DNA of 64,000 nt from Pedobacter cryoconitis (GCF_001590605.1 NZ_CP014504.1:1736001-1800000); one strand, 5' to 3'. Counted from the stretch's first letter, positions 50,318-61,300 are shown. Notes: generated by a model not told the origin, from the letters alone. A program made the numbers and translations.

Positions 50318-53014
50318 TTAATTCTCACTCCTGGACACTATATTCTCTAGTGCTTTTTTTGGAATTAACGGAAGTCTGAAATGGAAAGTTGATCCTTTTC
50401 CAAGCTCACTCTCTATTCCGACTTCACCATTATGTCGTTTTAAGATTTCAGAAGAAATAAATAAACCAAGGCCTAAACCTTCAAACCGCATAGCTGTACT
50501 ATCTACCCGGAAATAACGATCAAATAGTTTATTGATATTTGAAGGAGCTATACCAATACCAAAATCTTTGATAGAAACTAAAACATGGTCATGCGCTAAA
50601 CTACTATTAACCAGTACAAATTTTCCATCAGGAGAATATTTCACTGCATTGGTCAGAAAATTATTGATTACCTGTTCCAGCCTGAACTGATCCCCTGTAA
50701 ATTCAAAATCACAACAATTTTCCAGTATAATCTGATGAGAAGGAAATATATGCTGAGCACTCTCTATAGTATCAGTTAATAGTTTTTTAAAACTAAACGG
50801 AGCCATATTATACTCAATCTTTCCCGCGTTTAATTTAGTTACATCAAGCAAATCAGCAATCAGTTTCTCAAGTCTGACAATATTATCGGAACACTTAATC
50901 ACAAACGCATTTAACTTATTCTGATCTTTAGTCTTAACAATCAACTGATTGAAAGCCTTTATACTCGTTAATGGAGTTTTTAACTCATGGCTGGCAATTG
51001 AGATAAATTCGTCTTTCAACTGCTCATTAGTTTTTTGAAGATGAATATCTGTATTTGTGCCAATCCATAAAGTTATGCTGCCATTCTCTATCAAAGGAAG
51101 TGCTCTTGCCAGATGCCACCTATAAGTTCCATCATTAAATAACAAACGGAATTCGACTAAATACTCTTTACCATTTTTTAATGCATCTGCCCAATTAGTC
51201 AAAGCCGCCGGCAAATCATCAGCATGAATGAATTTTTGCCATCCATGACCAATTATCTCGTCATTTTCATAACCAAAATCACTGCACACTCTTTCATTCA
51301 AATAATTAAGGGCACCATCATGTGTAGCTGTCCAGACTTGCTGTGGGATAGAATTCAATAGAAATTTAAAGCGGTTTTCACTCGCTCTGATCTTTAAAAC
51401 CATCTTTTCCAACTCATCCTGCGTAGTTAACAATTCTTCATTAGTACTCAGTACTTCTTCATGTGAAGCTGCTATTTCTTCGCTGGTTGCGGCTAATTCT
51501 TCCATTGATGCCTGAAGTTCCTCATTTGTTGCAGCTAGCTCTTCTGATGAGGCCTGAAGCTCTTCATTTGTTGCGGCAAGTTCCTCTAATGAAGTCTGAA
51601 GTTTAACTTCACTCCTTTCCAGCAATTGCCTTGCCGTCACTGTGGCAGTAATATCAATAACTGTAGCTAAAATTGATTCCACCTGACCATCCTTATTCTT
51701 CAGCGGGTCGTAAGAAAAGTTAACATAAATTTCCTTAACAGATTCATCTGAAAGTACAATTTTTACAGGCACCTCAGGCATAGCCACTCGAATCCCTGAA
51801 TCAAATACATTCATCAACAATTGAGGAAACTGCTGCCCTTCCAATTCCGGAAATACTTCAATCAGGCTTTTACCTAATACCTCTTCTTTTTGACGGTGCC
51901 AGGTATCGGTGACCATAGCATGATTTGCCTGTTCAATAATTAAATCTTTACCATTTAATAGCGCCATAGCGACAGGTGTGATCATGATCATTTCATGAAG
52001 CCTATGTTTGCTTTCTTCAATAACAATTCTGGACTTCACCTTCTCAGTAACGTCTTTTGCAATGATGATTATCTTTTCAATTTCACCAGATTCGGCTACT
52101 AAAGGCTTAAAATTAAAGTTTGTATAAATCTCTTCTGTTTTGTCGCCATACTTTTTTAATCCTTTAACTTCATCACCCACATAAGGATTACCAACTGATA
52201 AATTTTCAGCAAGTGATGATGAAAAAGATAAACCATAAAGCTCATTGATAATGTCGTAAAGCGTTTCTCCTATAATTTCATTTGACTTTCCCCAGGTATT
52301 GAGTAAGTATTCATTAGCAGACTCGATGATAAAGCTGGTCCCATTTAATACTCCGATAGCTACAGGAGCATCATTGATCAGATAACGAAGATTGTGCTCA
52401 CTTTTAGCCAGACTTTTTGTCCTTTCAATCACACGGTCTTCTAAAACAGAATTCAGCTTATACAGCTCCTGCTGGCTATTATTTAATTCTTCATTAATGG
52501 TATGTAACTCTTCATACGCTGCAGATACCTTTTCATTTGCAGCAGTCAATTCTTCATTTAAAACCTGTTCATTTTCTAAATTAACAATCAGCTGCTTCTC
52601 ATTCTCCATGGCCTTTAATCCTAAAATACGCTCTGTTACATCAGTTGCATGGTGTAAGATACAATAGCTTTCCCCCCTGTCATTTTTTACAGCCTTATAT
52701 TCGTAATCATAATAAGTTGTTTTCAAAACACCATCCGATTCCAATACTGCGGGTACACCTTTTCCAATATTGGTTACACCTGTTTTTAAGACGGTTCTTA
52801 GCAGATCAATAAAAGGTTGTCCTTGTAATTCCGGAACTGCCTGAGCTAATGGCATACCGATAATGGATCTGTCTTTTCCCCAAAAACGAATCATAGCATC
52901 AGTTGCTGCTTCGATAATTAAATTGTCGGTGGTGTATATTGCAGTGGCAATATGCGATGTAGAAAATATATCAAGAAGTTGACCACAGCTCAACAAGGTT
53001 GTTTTATTCATCAC
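50318..53014 (-). CDS. Soluble multi-PAS sensor histidine kinase with coiled-coil repeats
   Basis: An 898-residue kinase without membrane helices. There are four PAS-type modules (each with a pattern such as IIGMPLAQAVPELQGQPF or VLGKSLIEVFPELEGQQF). Two coiled coils join them: residues about 140-200 and a striking run at about 470-540 with tandem EELAATNEELQAS units. The kinase core has the acceptor His673 in SIASHELKTPLTSIKAFN, an N box at VINNFLTNAVKYSPDG and a G box at GLGLGLFISSEILKRHNG. It probably senses small molecules or redox state in the cytoplasm. No response regulator is adjacent. Confidence 0.9.
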   Translation of the reverse strand: MMNKTTLLSCGQLLDIFSTSHIATAIYTTDNLIIEAATDAMIRFWGKDRSIIGMPLAQAVPELQGQPFIDLLRTVLKTGVTNIGKGVPAVLESDGVLKTTYYDYEYKAVKNDRGESYCILHHATDVTERILGLKAMENEKQLIVNLENEQVLNEELTAANEKVSAAYEELHTINEELNNSQQELYKLNSVLEDRVIERTKSLAKSEHNLRYLINDAPVAIGVLNGTSFIIESANEYLLNTWGKSNEIIGETLYDIINELYGLSFSSSLAENLSVGNPYVGDEVKGLKKYGDKTEEIYTNFNFKPLVAESGEIEKIIIIAKDVTEKVKSRIVIEESKHRLHEMIMITPVAMALLNGKDLIIEQANHAMVTDTWHRQKEEVLGKSLIEVFPELEGQQFPQLLMNVFDSGIRVAMPEVPVKIVLSDESVKEIYVNFSYDPLKNKDGQVESILATVIDITATVTARQLLERSEVKLQTSLEELAATNEELQASSEELAATNEELQASMEELAATSEEIAASHEEVLSTNEELLTTQDELEKMVLKIRASENRFKFLLNSIPQQVWTATHDGALNYLNERVCSDFGYENDEIIGHGWQKFIHADDLPAALTNWADALKNGKEYLVEFRLLFNDGTYRWHLARALPLIENGSITLWIGTNTDIHLQKTNEQLKDEFISIASHELKTPLTSIKAFNQLIVKTKDQNKLNAFVIKCSDNIVRLEKLIADLLDVTKLNAGKIEYNMAPFSFKKLLTDTIESAQHIFPSHQIILENCCDFEFTGDQFRLEQVINNFLTNAVKYSPDGKFVLVNSSLAHDHVLVSIKDFGIGIAPSNINKLFDRYFRVDSTAMRFEGLGLGLFISSEILKRHNGEVGIESELGKGSTFHFRLPLIPKKALENIVSRSEN

Positions 53015-53233
53015 AATTAAAAAGAAGCGCTAAAATAGATTTATTTTTAGAAACATGTAAATTTAGTTACTTCACCTATTAAAACATAGCAGTAAAGATT
53101 TATTTCAGAAATACACAAGCATTATTCACTCCATTTGAATCAAGGTTATTACAGCAAACGTTTTGAGAAATAATTTTTCATAATCTTTAAACCAAAGTAC
53201 TTTCACTTTGTTCTGTACTACAAAATAAGATAT

Positions 53234-53977
53234 ATGAAAAACGAACTGAGCACTCAAATCATCGACAAATTATCAGCTTTTGGCCTTCAGCCGACAGGAA
53301 AAGAAAACATCGACCGGGGCGAAAGAATCGTTTCGCTGATCGCCGGAACATGGCTGGTCTATAAAAGCATAAAGAAAATCGGAAAATACCCAATTATGGG
53401 AATTCAGGGTGCAGCAGCAGGCGGACTGATGCTTTATCGCGGAGCTACTGGATTTTGCCCTGTTTATAAGAAACTTGATAAAGATACTACTGATCCACAG
53501 GCAATTAGTATTACTGAAAATCTTACCGTCAACGCACCAAAAGATAAAGTATATGCCTTTTGGCGTGAACTTTCAAATCTGCCAAAATTTATGAAACACC
53601 TCAAAAATGTGGAAGAAATAAGTGATGATGTATCCTTGTGGGAGGCCAATACGCCAGGTGGGCTGCTGGATCTCACCTGGAACGCAGAAATCACCCGTGA
53701 AGAAGAAGGCCTATATCTGGGCTGGCAATCTCTCGAAGGATCTACGATTGACAACGCAGGTAAAATAGAATTTAAAGACTCTTTAAACGGTACAGGTACT
53801 GAGATGCAAATTGAGATCGATTACTTCCCTCCTGCGGGTAGTGTAGGCAGAAGCATTACTTCTTTGTTTAATGGAATATTCGAACGTATGATCCGTCAGG
53901 ACATTCAAAGCTTCAAAGCCTATGCAGAGGCTGCCGACTTCAGAGCGTATGCAGGGATTTCGGAACATAACGGCTAA
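53234..53977 (+). CDS. DUF2892 (YgaP-like TM) plus SRPBCC domain protein
   Basis: A 247-residue fusion. Residues about 24-75 form a DUF2892-type hairpin (ERIVSLIAGTWLVYKSIKKI, then GAAAGGLMLYRGATGFCPVY), and residues 95-230 a START-like SRPBCC lipid- or ligand-binding fold (LTVNAPKDKVYAFWRELSNL, LYLGWQSLEGSTIDNAGKIE). Such proteins are common stress-linked genes in Bacteroidota with unknown ligand. A very strong terminator follows. Confidence 0.78.
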   Translation: MKNELSTQIIDKLSAFGLQPTGKENIDRGERIVSLIAGTWLVYKSIKKIGKYPIMGIQGAAAGGLMLYRGATGFCPVYKKLDKDTTDPQAISITENLTVNAPKDKVYAFWRELSNLPKFMKHLKNVEEISDDVSLWEANTPGGLLDLTWNAEITREEEGLYLGWQSLEGSTIDNAGKIEFKDSLNGTGTEMQIEIDYFPPAGSVGRSITSLFNGIFERMIRQDIQSFKAYAEAADFRAYAGISEHNG

Positions 53978-54456
53978 ATAACAAACATAATTTAAAGTAA
54001 AAGGTCTCCCCATAACGGAGACCTTTTACTTTAAAACAAGAAACCTTAAAAGATCACATTTAATAACCTCAGAGAAATAACGCCCCATGAGAACAACTCT
54101 CTAGAAACGGAACTTAAGGTCTTGCTTCATACAAAATCAACTGCTTTTATCGTCCTGTTATCAAACAATCCAAAACAGAAATGATAAAATTAGACCTCAA
54201 TAAACTAATCAATCAGGCAAAAATTCACAGAGCAGATTATCATAAAAATTTTACAACAATAATTCAATCCTCAAAAAGCCATGGCTGATTAAATTATACT
54301 GTGGGTATAACGGTTTTCAAACCCTAATAATTGAATGTGTTATAATTTTTTAATTAGCTGCAAAATAACTATTTTACATTAACTATGAACATTATAGGCA
54401 ACTAGCCAATAATCTAAAAACGGGTGTATGAATATAAACAGTAAAACTAGAAAACT
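53978..54456. other. Gene-free region before sheath gene
   Basis: 479 bases with the terminator at 53991-54035. A 35-codon frame from ATG 54181 to 54288 (MIKLDLNKLINQAKIHRADY at its start) is the only candidate gene; it has no recognised family. The rest is AT-rich with no clear promoter element. Confidence 0.5.
53991..54035. terminator. Very strong bidirectional terminator
   Basis: A perfect 19-bp stem, TTTAAAGTAAAAGGTCTCC (53991-54009) with its complement at 54017-54035, and a 7-base loop CCATAAC, just after the SRPBCC gene. Confidence 0.9.
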
Positions 54457-55965
54457 ATGGCATTAGATTACACTCCCCCCGGTGTATACATAGAGGAGAA
54501 AAATGCCTTTCCCGGATCCGCAGTTGCTGTAGAAACCGCAATACCAGTTTTTATAGGTTACACAGCAAAAGCAGAGCGAAATGGAAAATCGCTGGTTTAT
54601 AAACCTGCACGTGTTACGTCTCTTGCAGTATTCGCAGAATATTTTGGTAAGGGCTTCAATTCTCAATTTACCATTGCAGATGCACCTACTCCGGCTGTCG
54701 CGAGAGAAGAAACCCTTAAAGTTAATGGTGCTGATAAAGTGATACAAATTAATCCAAATCATGTGTTCTTACTTTATAACGCGATCAGGCTATTTTATTA
54801 CAATGGCGGAAGTGTATGCTATATCCTTTCTGTGGGCACTTACGGAGATAAACCTGACGGTTTTGAAATTGACAGTAAAAACTTTACAAACGGTCCGGAG
54901 AATCAGGATGTTTTCACTATTCTAGAAAAGGAATATGAGCCTACACTGGTTGTATTGCCAGATGTAATAGCAAAAGATGAAAAGACCGCTTATAACCTTT
55001 ATACTTTAGTTTTACAGCATTGCGTCAAAATACAAAGCCGATTTGGAATATTTGATGTTTATAATAAACCTGGAAACACAATTGAAGGAGATAGTGAGGC
55101 ATTTCGCGATGGTATAGGTACAGAGTCTCTGAACTATGGTGCAGCCTACTACCCCTATCTTAAAACTTCTGTAGTACAGCCTGGCGAGGTTGATTACCGG
55201 AACCTTGATCCTGCAGTAAAACTGGAAGTTTTGTTACCTGAAGATAAGGTTAAAGACATTGTTGCTGCATTTGAATTATTAACAGGTGACAAATTAACAC
55301 CTGCAGCAAAAACAAATTATCATCAATCACTGAAAGCTGCAAGCCCTACTTATGTTGCCATCATCGAAGAGATCAGATCTAAGCAGAACCTGCTTCCTCC
55401 AAGTTCTGCTATTGCAGGTATTTATACTTTTGTAGATACTGCAAGGGGTGTTTGGAAATCACCAGCGAACGTCTCTTTAACGATGGTCAACGAACCAGCT
55501 ATTGACGTTTCTCATGAGGAACAGCAAAAGCTTAATGTAGATATTGTGGCGGGAAAATCTATCAACGTAATCCGCCAATTTCCAGGCATCGGTACCTTGG
55601 TTTGGGGCGGACGTACTTTAGACGGCAATAGCCAGGACTGGAGATATATTAACGTTAGGCGCACATTGATTATGATAGAGCAGTCTTTAAAACTGGCCAC
55701 CAGATCTTATGTTTTTGAAGCTAATGACGCAAACACCTGGATTACAATCAGTAGTATGATTAATAATTTCCTCTATAATTTATGGAAACAAGGCGCCCTT
55801 GCAGGTGCAGCTCCAGAACAAGCTTATAACGTTCAAATTGGACTAGGCTCTACTATGACACCCAATGACATACTTGATGGAATTATTCGTATTACGGTCA
55901 TGTTAGCTATTGTAAGTCCTTCTGAATTTATCATACTGACATTCCAGCAACAACAACAATCTTAG
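54457..55965 (+). CDS. Contractile tail sheath protein (phage/eCIS type), orphan
   Basis: A 502-residue sheath subunit. The start DYTPPGVYIEEKNAFPGSAV with TAIPVFIGYTAKA is the classic opening of tail sheath proteins of contractile phages and injection systems; the C-terminal third (WRYINVRRTLIMIEQSLKLA, FIILTFQQQ) is the conserved sheath core. It would form the contracting outer cylinder around a tube. No tube, baseplate, spike or AAA+ gene is present on either side, so it is an orphan: a relic, an accessory copy for a system elsewhere, or a repurposed sheath. Full length and intact. Confidence 0.85.
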   Translation: MALDYTPPGVYIEEKNAFPGSAVAVETAIPVFIGYTAKAERNGKSLVYKPARVTSLAVFAEYFGKGFNSQFTIADAPTPAVAREETLKVNGADKVIQINPNHVFLLYNAIRLFYYNGGSVCYILSVGTYGDKPDGFEIDSKNFTNGPENQDVFTILEKEYEPTLVVLPDVIAKDEKTAYNLYTLVLQHCVKIQSRFGIFDVYNKPGNTIEGDSEAFRDGIGTESLNYGAAYYPYLKTSVVQPGEVDYRNLDPAVKLEVLLPEDKVKDIVAAFELLTGDKLTPAAKTNYHQSLKAASPTYVAIIEEIRSKQNLLPPSSAIAGIYTFVDTARGVWKSPANVSLTMVNEPAIDVSHEEQQKLNVDIVAGKSINVIRQFPGIGTLVWGGRTLDGNSQDWRYINVRRTLIMIEQSLKLATRSYVFEANDANTWITISSMINNFLYNLWKQGALAGAAPEQAYNVQIGLGSTMTPNDILDGIIRITVMLAIVSPSEFIILTFQQQQQS

Positions 55966-56134
55966 TTTACTTACTAACCACATATAAAAACATTTTTCAT
56001 GTCAGATAATGCAGCCTCTCGGGCAGCCAAAACGTAGCCGTTAGATAACTTTACGGCCTGAAAGCATTATTGAGAAAACGATAGCGGAACATAGGCAATT
56101 AACCAACTATAGCAGCAAGCAGAACAAACTGACA

Positions 56135-56215
56135 TTATACTTGGATCTGAGCATGCCAGATACAAATGGAATTGCATTCATTAAACTAGTCAAGGAAAGA
56201 TTCCCTGATTATTGA
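56135..56215 (+). pseudogene. Response-regulator receiver fragment
   Basis: The plus frame reads LYLDLSMPDTNGIAFIKLVK then ERFPDY and a stop. This is the phosphoacceptor strand and following helix of a receiver domain (pattern LLDLxMPxxxGxxFxxxxK). There is no start or remainder of the domain, so it is a gene remnant. Confidence 0.6.
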
Positions 56216-56230
56216 TTAAAAAACAACATT

Positions 56231-56329
56231 TTACTGGACAGGAAGTGTAATAGTAAAAAGATACCCTTTACCAATCTGGCTGTAAATTAGTATTTTGCCA
56301 TGATGTCTGCTGATAATATAATGTGCTAA
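56231..56329 (-). pseudogene. Histidine kinase C-terminal fragment
   Basis: The minus frame ends with ISRHHGKILIYSQIGKGYLF then TITLPVQ and a stop, matching the last part of a kinase ATPase domain (pattern ERHxGxIxxxSxxGxGxxFxxxLP), as at the end of the kinase at 50318. The sequence before it has lost the pattern. It faces the receiver fragment tail to tail. Confidence 0.6.
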
Positions 56330-56350
56330 GAAAACTAAAAATATTATCAA

Positions 56351-56378
56351 TTGATAAACCTGATTTATTTTACCTTTG
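56351..56378 (+). promoter_or_regulatory. Promoter of cation diffusion facilitator
   Basis: TTG at 56351-56353, 17 bases, TACCTTTG at 56371-56378. The TTG lies within the palindrome TTATCAATTGATAA (56344-56357). The ATG at 56407 is 29 bases after the -7 element, which supports that start. Confidence 0.5.
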
Positions 56379-56406
56379 CAGCGTGAAAAGCGAAAATAGC
56401 AGTCAA

Positions 56407-57273
56407 ATGACGAATCATCAAACAGCAGTCCGGGCAACATATTTCAGTATTGTAAGTAATGCTGTCCTTGCGATTCTAAAGGGGATAGCAGGTGTTTTCG
56501 GAAATTCTTATGCTTTAATAGCTGATGCGATAGAATCGACTGCTGATATCTTCTCTTCACTACTTGTACTTTTTGGGCTTAAATATGCCAGCAGGCCAGC
56601 AGATGAAAATCACCCTTACGGTCATGGAAGAGCAGAACCATTAGTGACCTTCCTGGTTGTTGGTTTTTTGATTACCTCTGCTACCATTATAGCTTATGAA
56701 AGCATTCAGAATATCGGAACACCACACGCTTTACCAAAACCATGGACGTTAATTTTATTGGCTGCTCTTATTGTATGGAAAGAAATCTCTTTCCGAAAGG
56801 TGATGAAAAAAGCAATACAAACAAACAGTTCTTCTTTAAAAGCAGATGCCTGGCACCACCGCAGCGATGCAATTACATCAGTTGCTGCATTTATAGGAAT
56901 ATCAGTTGCATTAATATTAGGTAAAGGTTACGAATCAGCAGATGATATTGCAGCCCTTTTCGCTGCTGCTTTTATCCTCTATAACAGCTATAAAATTTTC
57001 AGGCCAGCTTTAGGGGAAATTATGGATGAACACCTATATGATGACCTTGTGGTCAACATCAGACAGGTATCCTTAACTGTTAAAGGTGTTATCGATACCG
57101 AGAAATGTTACGTGCGTAAAGCAGGCATGCAGTACCATATTGACTTGCATGCCATTGTAGATGGAAATATTTCAGTAAGAGAAGGACACGACATCTCACA
57201 TCGTCTGCAAGATACACTTCGCGCTAAACTTCCGGAATTAGCAAATGTCCTGATCCATATTGAGCCTAACTGA
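56407..57273 (+). CDS. Cation diffusion facilitator (CDF) transporter
   Basis: A 288-residue transporter from ATG 56407; a longer frame from 56323 begins upstream of the promoter and is rejected. About six helices. Metal-site motifs are ALIADAIESTADIFSS in helix 2 and KADAWHHRSDAITS in helix 5, and HPYGHGRAE follows helix 3 region; the C-terminal cytoplasmic domain holds HIDLHAIVDGNISVREGHDI. It exports zinc, iron, manganese or similar divalent cations in exchange for protons. The metal cannot be settled by eye. Confidence 0.9.
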   Translation: MTNHQTAVRATYFSIVSNAVLAILKGIAGVFGNSYALIADAIESTADIFSSLLVLFGLKYASRPADENHPYGHGRAEPLVTFLVVGFLITSATIIAYESIQNIGTPHALPKPWTLILLAALIVWKEISFRKVMKKAIQTNSSSLKADAWHHRSDAITSVAAFIGISVALILGKGYESADDIAALFAAAFILYNSYKIFRPALGEIMDEHLYDDLVVNIRQVSLTVKGVIDTEKCYVRKAGMQYHIDLHAIVDGNISVREGHDISHRLQDTLRAKLPELANVLIHIEPN

Positions 57274-57277
57274 TAAA

Positions 57278-58300
57278 TTATAACCTTTTCAGAAACGGCA
57301 GGAAAGAAACCGAGAAAGTAAGGTATGGGGCAGAACCAGTCTTTGCTTTAAAAAAGTAATCCTCCGGTTTATTGTTGCGGTCAAACATTCTGGCTGCTGT
57401 GGCACTATACAGTCCGCCATTTACACCCAGGATCAACCTCTTTGTCACCAGATACTCAAACGTTAATCCCGTACGGACTTCCGCATTGGTATAAATATTA
57501 TTTTGCGGTAATAATGGTTTATCCAGGTTAAAAAACAATAAACTCCCTCCCAGTTCAGATCCGGCAGTTGCCCAGCTCCTTTTAGAGAACTGTTTTCTCA
57601 AAACAATTCTTGAAGGAAAATCAACAAATAATTCAACATTAGAAGCCTTGTATTTATGCCAGTAACTCACGATCGGGATCGCTGGAACAATAGCAGACGG
57701 ATCTAGAATCACAACCAGACCTATGGTTAAAGAAGAATTCTGATCCCTTTTAACCGGCATTGATATAGAACCGATATAATTGAGTCTTTTGATAGAAGAA
57801 AGTTCATCGGTAACGCCAGAAATACCCAGTCCATAAAATATGAGCTTGTTAAAAACCGAATCCGAGCGGCCAAAAGTAGCCGATAAACTGATAGTAGATT
57901 TTGTTGTACTAAGGTCTGCATTGGAAAAACGAGGATCATAACTTGTAATTTCAGTTGTTTTCAATTGCTGCTGCTGATACCCTATTGAACCGGTAACCAC
58001 ATTTTTGCCCCAATTTGAAATAGGAACATTGAAATTAGACCTGATCCTGGTGATATTCATTTTACCCTCATACAGATCTTTTCCGTTTAACTCACCTTTA
58101 ACGTTTGCTTTGCCAATGATATCAGTTGCGAAAAAGACCTGTCTCAATTGTGGATATCGCATAGCATAAGCCGACAATCCCTCCATGGTCAAAGAGTCTG
58201 TCATCCTTTTGATTGCTGCGGCTTTCCGCGCTGTTTGCGCATTTACTGTAGAACAGGCTGCGATTAAAATATGGAAATAGAAAAGAGTTTTGTACTTCAT
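57278..58300 (-). CDS. Outer-membrane protein, DUF6268-like
   Basis: A 340-residue exported protein with a signal peptide (FYFHILIAACSTVNAQ). The mature part alternates polar and hydrophobic residues like a beta barrel (RSNFNVPISNWGKNVVTGSI, LILGVNGGLYSATAARM) and ends with a hydrophobic strand, FSVSFLPFLKRL. The layout resembles DUF6268 proteins. It begins 6 bases after the RND pump gene, so it is co-expressed with the pump and may serve as an accessory. Function unknown. Confidence 0.65.
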   Translation of the reverse strand: MKYKTLFYFHILIAACSTVNAQTARKAAAIKRMTDSLTMEGLSAYAMRYPQLRQVFFATDIIGKANVKGELNGKDLYEGKMNITRIRSNFNVPISNWGKNVVTGSIGYQQQQLKTTEITSYDPRFSNADLSTTKSTISLSATFGRSDSVFNKLIFYGLGISGVTDELSSIKRLNYIGSISMPVKRDQNSSLTIGLVVILDPSAIVPAIPIVSYWHKYKASNVELFVDFPSRIVLRKQFSKRSWATAGSELGGSLLFFNLDKPLLPQNNIYTNAEVRTGLTFEYLVTKRLILGVNGGLYSATAARMFDRNNKPEDYFFKAKTGSAPYLTFSVSFLPFLKRL

Positions 58301-58306
58301 GTGCTA

Positions 58307-61300
58307 TTAATTATGAGTTTCCAGTAATAACTGGTCTTCTGTGGTTTTCTTCTTTTTAAATTTCAACATCAGATTTTCAATGATGAGGTACATGGACGGC
58401 ACTACAAACAGCGTCAGGATCATCGAGCTGGTCAATCCGCCAATAATTACCCAGGCCATCCCATTTTTGATTTCTGCACCAGCACCACTGGCCAATGCAA
58501 TAGGCAGCATCCCAAACACCATGGCTAATGTGGTCATCAGGATTGGCCTTAATCTTTCCTTACCCGCTTCTATTAAAGCCTTTTCCACAGTATATCCTTC
58601 AGCCTTCAGCTGATTCGTAAAATCCACAATCAGAATTGCATTTTTAGAGACCAGGCCAAGCAGCATGATCATTCCAATCAGAGAGAAGATATTTAGTGTT
58701 TCCATGGTCAGTGCCAGAGCCAGCAAGGCACCAACCAGTGCTACAGGAATAGAGAACAGCACAACAAAAGGATAAATTGCATTTTCGTATAAAGCGACCA
58801 TGATCAGGTAAACCAGGACAATAGCAACCCCTAAAGCAAAAAATAAGCTGCCAAAGGCATCACCCTGGCTTTTGGCATCACCCAGAAATTCGACTGATAC
58901 TCCTTCAGGTAATTTCACCTGGCTTATTTTCTTTTTGATATCCGTATTAACTGACCCCACAGGTCTGCCCGCTACATTTGAATTTACACTAATAGATCCT
59001 AACCGGTCGCTTCTTGACAATACACTTTCGCCCAAACCTTCTCTCACCTCAGCAAACTGGCTCATTACAAAAGACTGACCATCACTATTTGTAAAAGACA
59101 GATTTCTAACATTATCAATATTAGAACGATCATACCTATCCAAACTAACCAGGATATCATATTCGTTCCCGCCCTGCTTAAATTTACTCTTCTTATTACC
59201 GCTGAATGAATTTTGCAAAGCTGCACCGACCTGGCTTGCATCAATCCCCAGCAACGTCATCTTTTCACGGTTCAGCTTAACCTCTACTTGCTGTTTCTGA
59301 TTTTTAACAGAAAGTTCAACAAATTTGGTACCCGGCACAGTGGCGATAAGCTTTTTATATTCCTCTGCAACTTTGCGGATCGCTTTAAGATCAAGACCCT
59401 TAATCCCAATTTGAATAGGTGCCTGATTAGCGCCCCCGCCCACAGACGTAGGCACTGAGGTAATTTTTGCTCCAGGAATCACTGCACTTAATTTCTGCTG
59501 AAGCTGAATACCGAAATCTTCAGCGGATATGTTCCTGTCATTCTTATCCACCATAGAAACCGTAATTTCTGCCAGATTACTGTTATTTGTAGTTCCTGCA
59601 ACACTGCCACTCGTAAAACCAATACTAGAAAAGACATTGGTTACGACCTTTTCCTGCATAATCAATTTTTCTGCCTGTTGCGTAACCATGTTTGTTTGAT
59701 ACAGCGTGGTAGATGGTGCCAACTCAAGATTAATCAGCAACTCCCCCTGATCTGCAGACGGAATGAACGCGGCGCCTATAAAACCAAATGGGACTAAAGA
59801 AATACTTCCGATGATCAATAAAATAACTCCTGATAACAACCATCTTTTTTTATGGATCACAATGGTCAGCAACTTTCCATAATCCTCTTTAAGCCCATCT
59901 AGCAATTGCTCAAAGCCCAGGTTCAGTTTCCCCCACAAAGTATTCTCATTTAATTTTTCAATCTTACCAAACCTGCTGGCCAGCATTGGGGTGACCGTAA
60001 AGGAAACGAATAAACTCATTAACGTAGAGAAAACAACTACTAATGAAAATTCCTGAAGTAATGCCCCGATGATACCACCTGCAAAAGCAATAGGCAGAAA
60101 TACAACTACATCCACCGCGGTAATCGCCAATGCAGTAAAACCAATCTCGCTTCTCCCCTCCAGAGCAGCTGTCCTTTTATCCGAGCCCATTTCCAGGTGA
60201 CGGTATATATTTTCCAATACCACGATAGAATCATCCACCAGAATTCCTACCACTAAAGACATCGCCATCAACGTCATCAGGTTGAGTGAAAAACCAAAAA
60301 AGTACATCGCAATAAACGTTGGAATAATAGAAGACGGAAGCGCTACAAGCACAAACATAGCGCTGCGGAAACTATGTAAAAAGGCGAGCATAATTGCACC
60401 TACGATAACAACTGCAAGCCCAAGATCTTCCATAACCCCATCAGCAGAACGCAGGGTATAAATACTCTGATCAGAAGATATACTAAACTTTAAAGCCTGG
60501 TCTTTATAAGCAGCCTGTATTTCTTCAAATTTCTTTTTAACCTGTTTACTTACATCAACCGCGTTAGCATCACTCTGTTTAATAATCTGTACACCAATAG
60601 ACGGAATACCGTTAATGTGATTGATCGCTGTTGTTTTAGCAGTCGCATCTACTACTTCTGCCACATCCTTTAAATAGATACTGCCCGCGCCCGGCCTTTG
60701 CTGAACAACCAATCCTCTGATTTGCGCAAGGGAAACAACACTGGCGTCAAAATGTATGGACAACTGCTGGTCACGTGTTTCTATACTTCCGGCAGGGAAA
60801 GACTGGTTCGCTTTACTCAGCACATCAGAGATCTGACCAATTCCCAAACCATAAGACTTCAGCTTGTTCTGATCTATATTAACCTGTATCTGACGTTCAT
60901 CACCACCAACTATCGTTACCCGTCCCACACCTTTTACATTCTGCAAAATGGGAAGCAACTGTTTATCGACGAAATCATATAGTTCACGAGGAGATTTTGT
61001 AGACGTTACCCCCGCCTTAATAACAGGTACCTCTTCTAAATTGATCTTATTCACCACAGGTTTATCTGCATTATCAGGCAAATCATTCTGAACCTGATCA
61101 GCTTTCCGCTGGATATTCCGCTCCGCCTGATCAATATCAGTTCCGCTTTTCAGCTGTATGACAACACTCGACACCCCTTCCTGCGAAGTGGATATAATTT
61201 TATCGAGGCCTTCCACAGCAGAAAAAGCATCTTCCAGCTTTTTGGTTACTGAAGTTTCTACTTCAGCCGCTGCAGCTCCGGGATAAACGGTACTTACAGA

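Larger units (their letters stand above)
55966..56406. other. Region of gene relics between sheath and cation transporter
   Basis: 441 bases. A 12-codon frame starts at ATG 55999, 34 bases after the sheath stop, at the place where a second tail gene would be expected. Then come the response-regulator fragment at 56135-56215 and the kinase fragment at 56231-56329 on the other strand, and the promoter of the downstream transporter. Confidence 0.6.

Noticed and set aside
54457..57273. Prophage or complete injection system
   Set aside because: Only the sheath is recognisable; no integrase, capsid, tube, baseplate or lysis gene is found.
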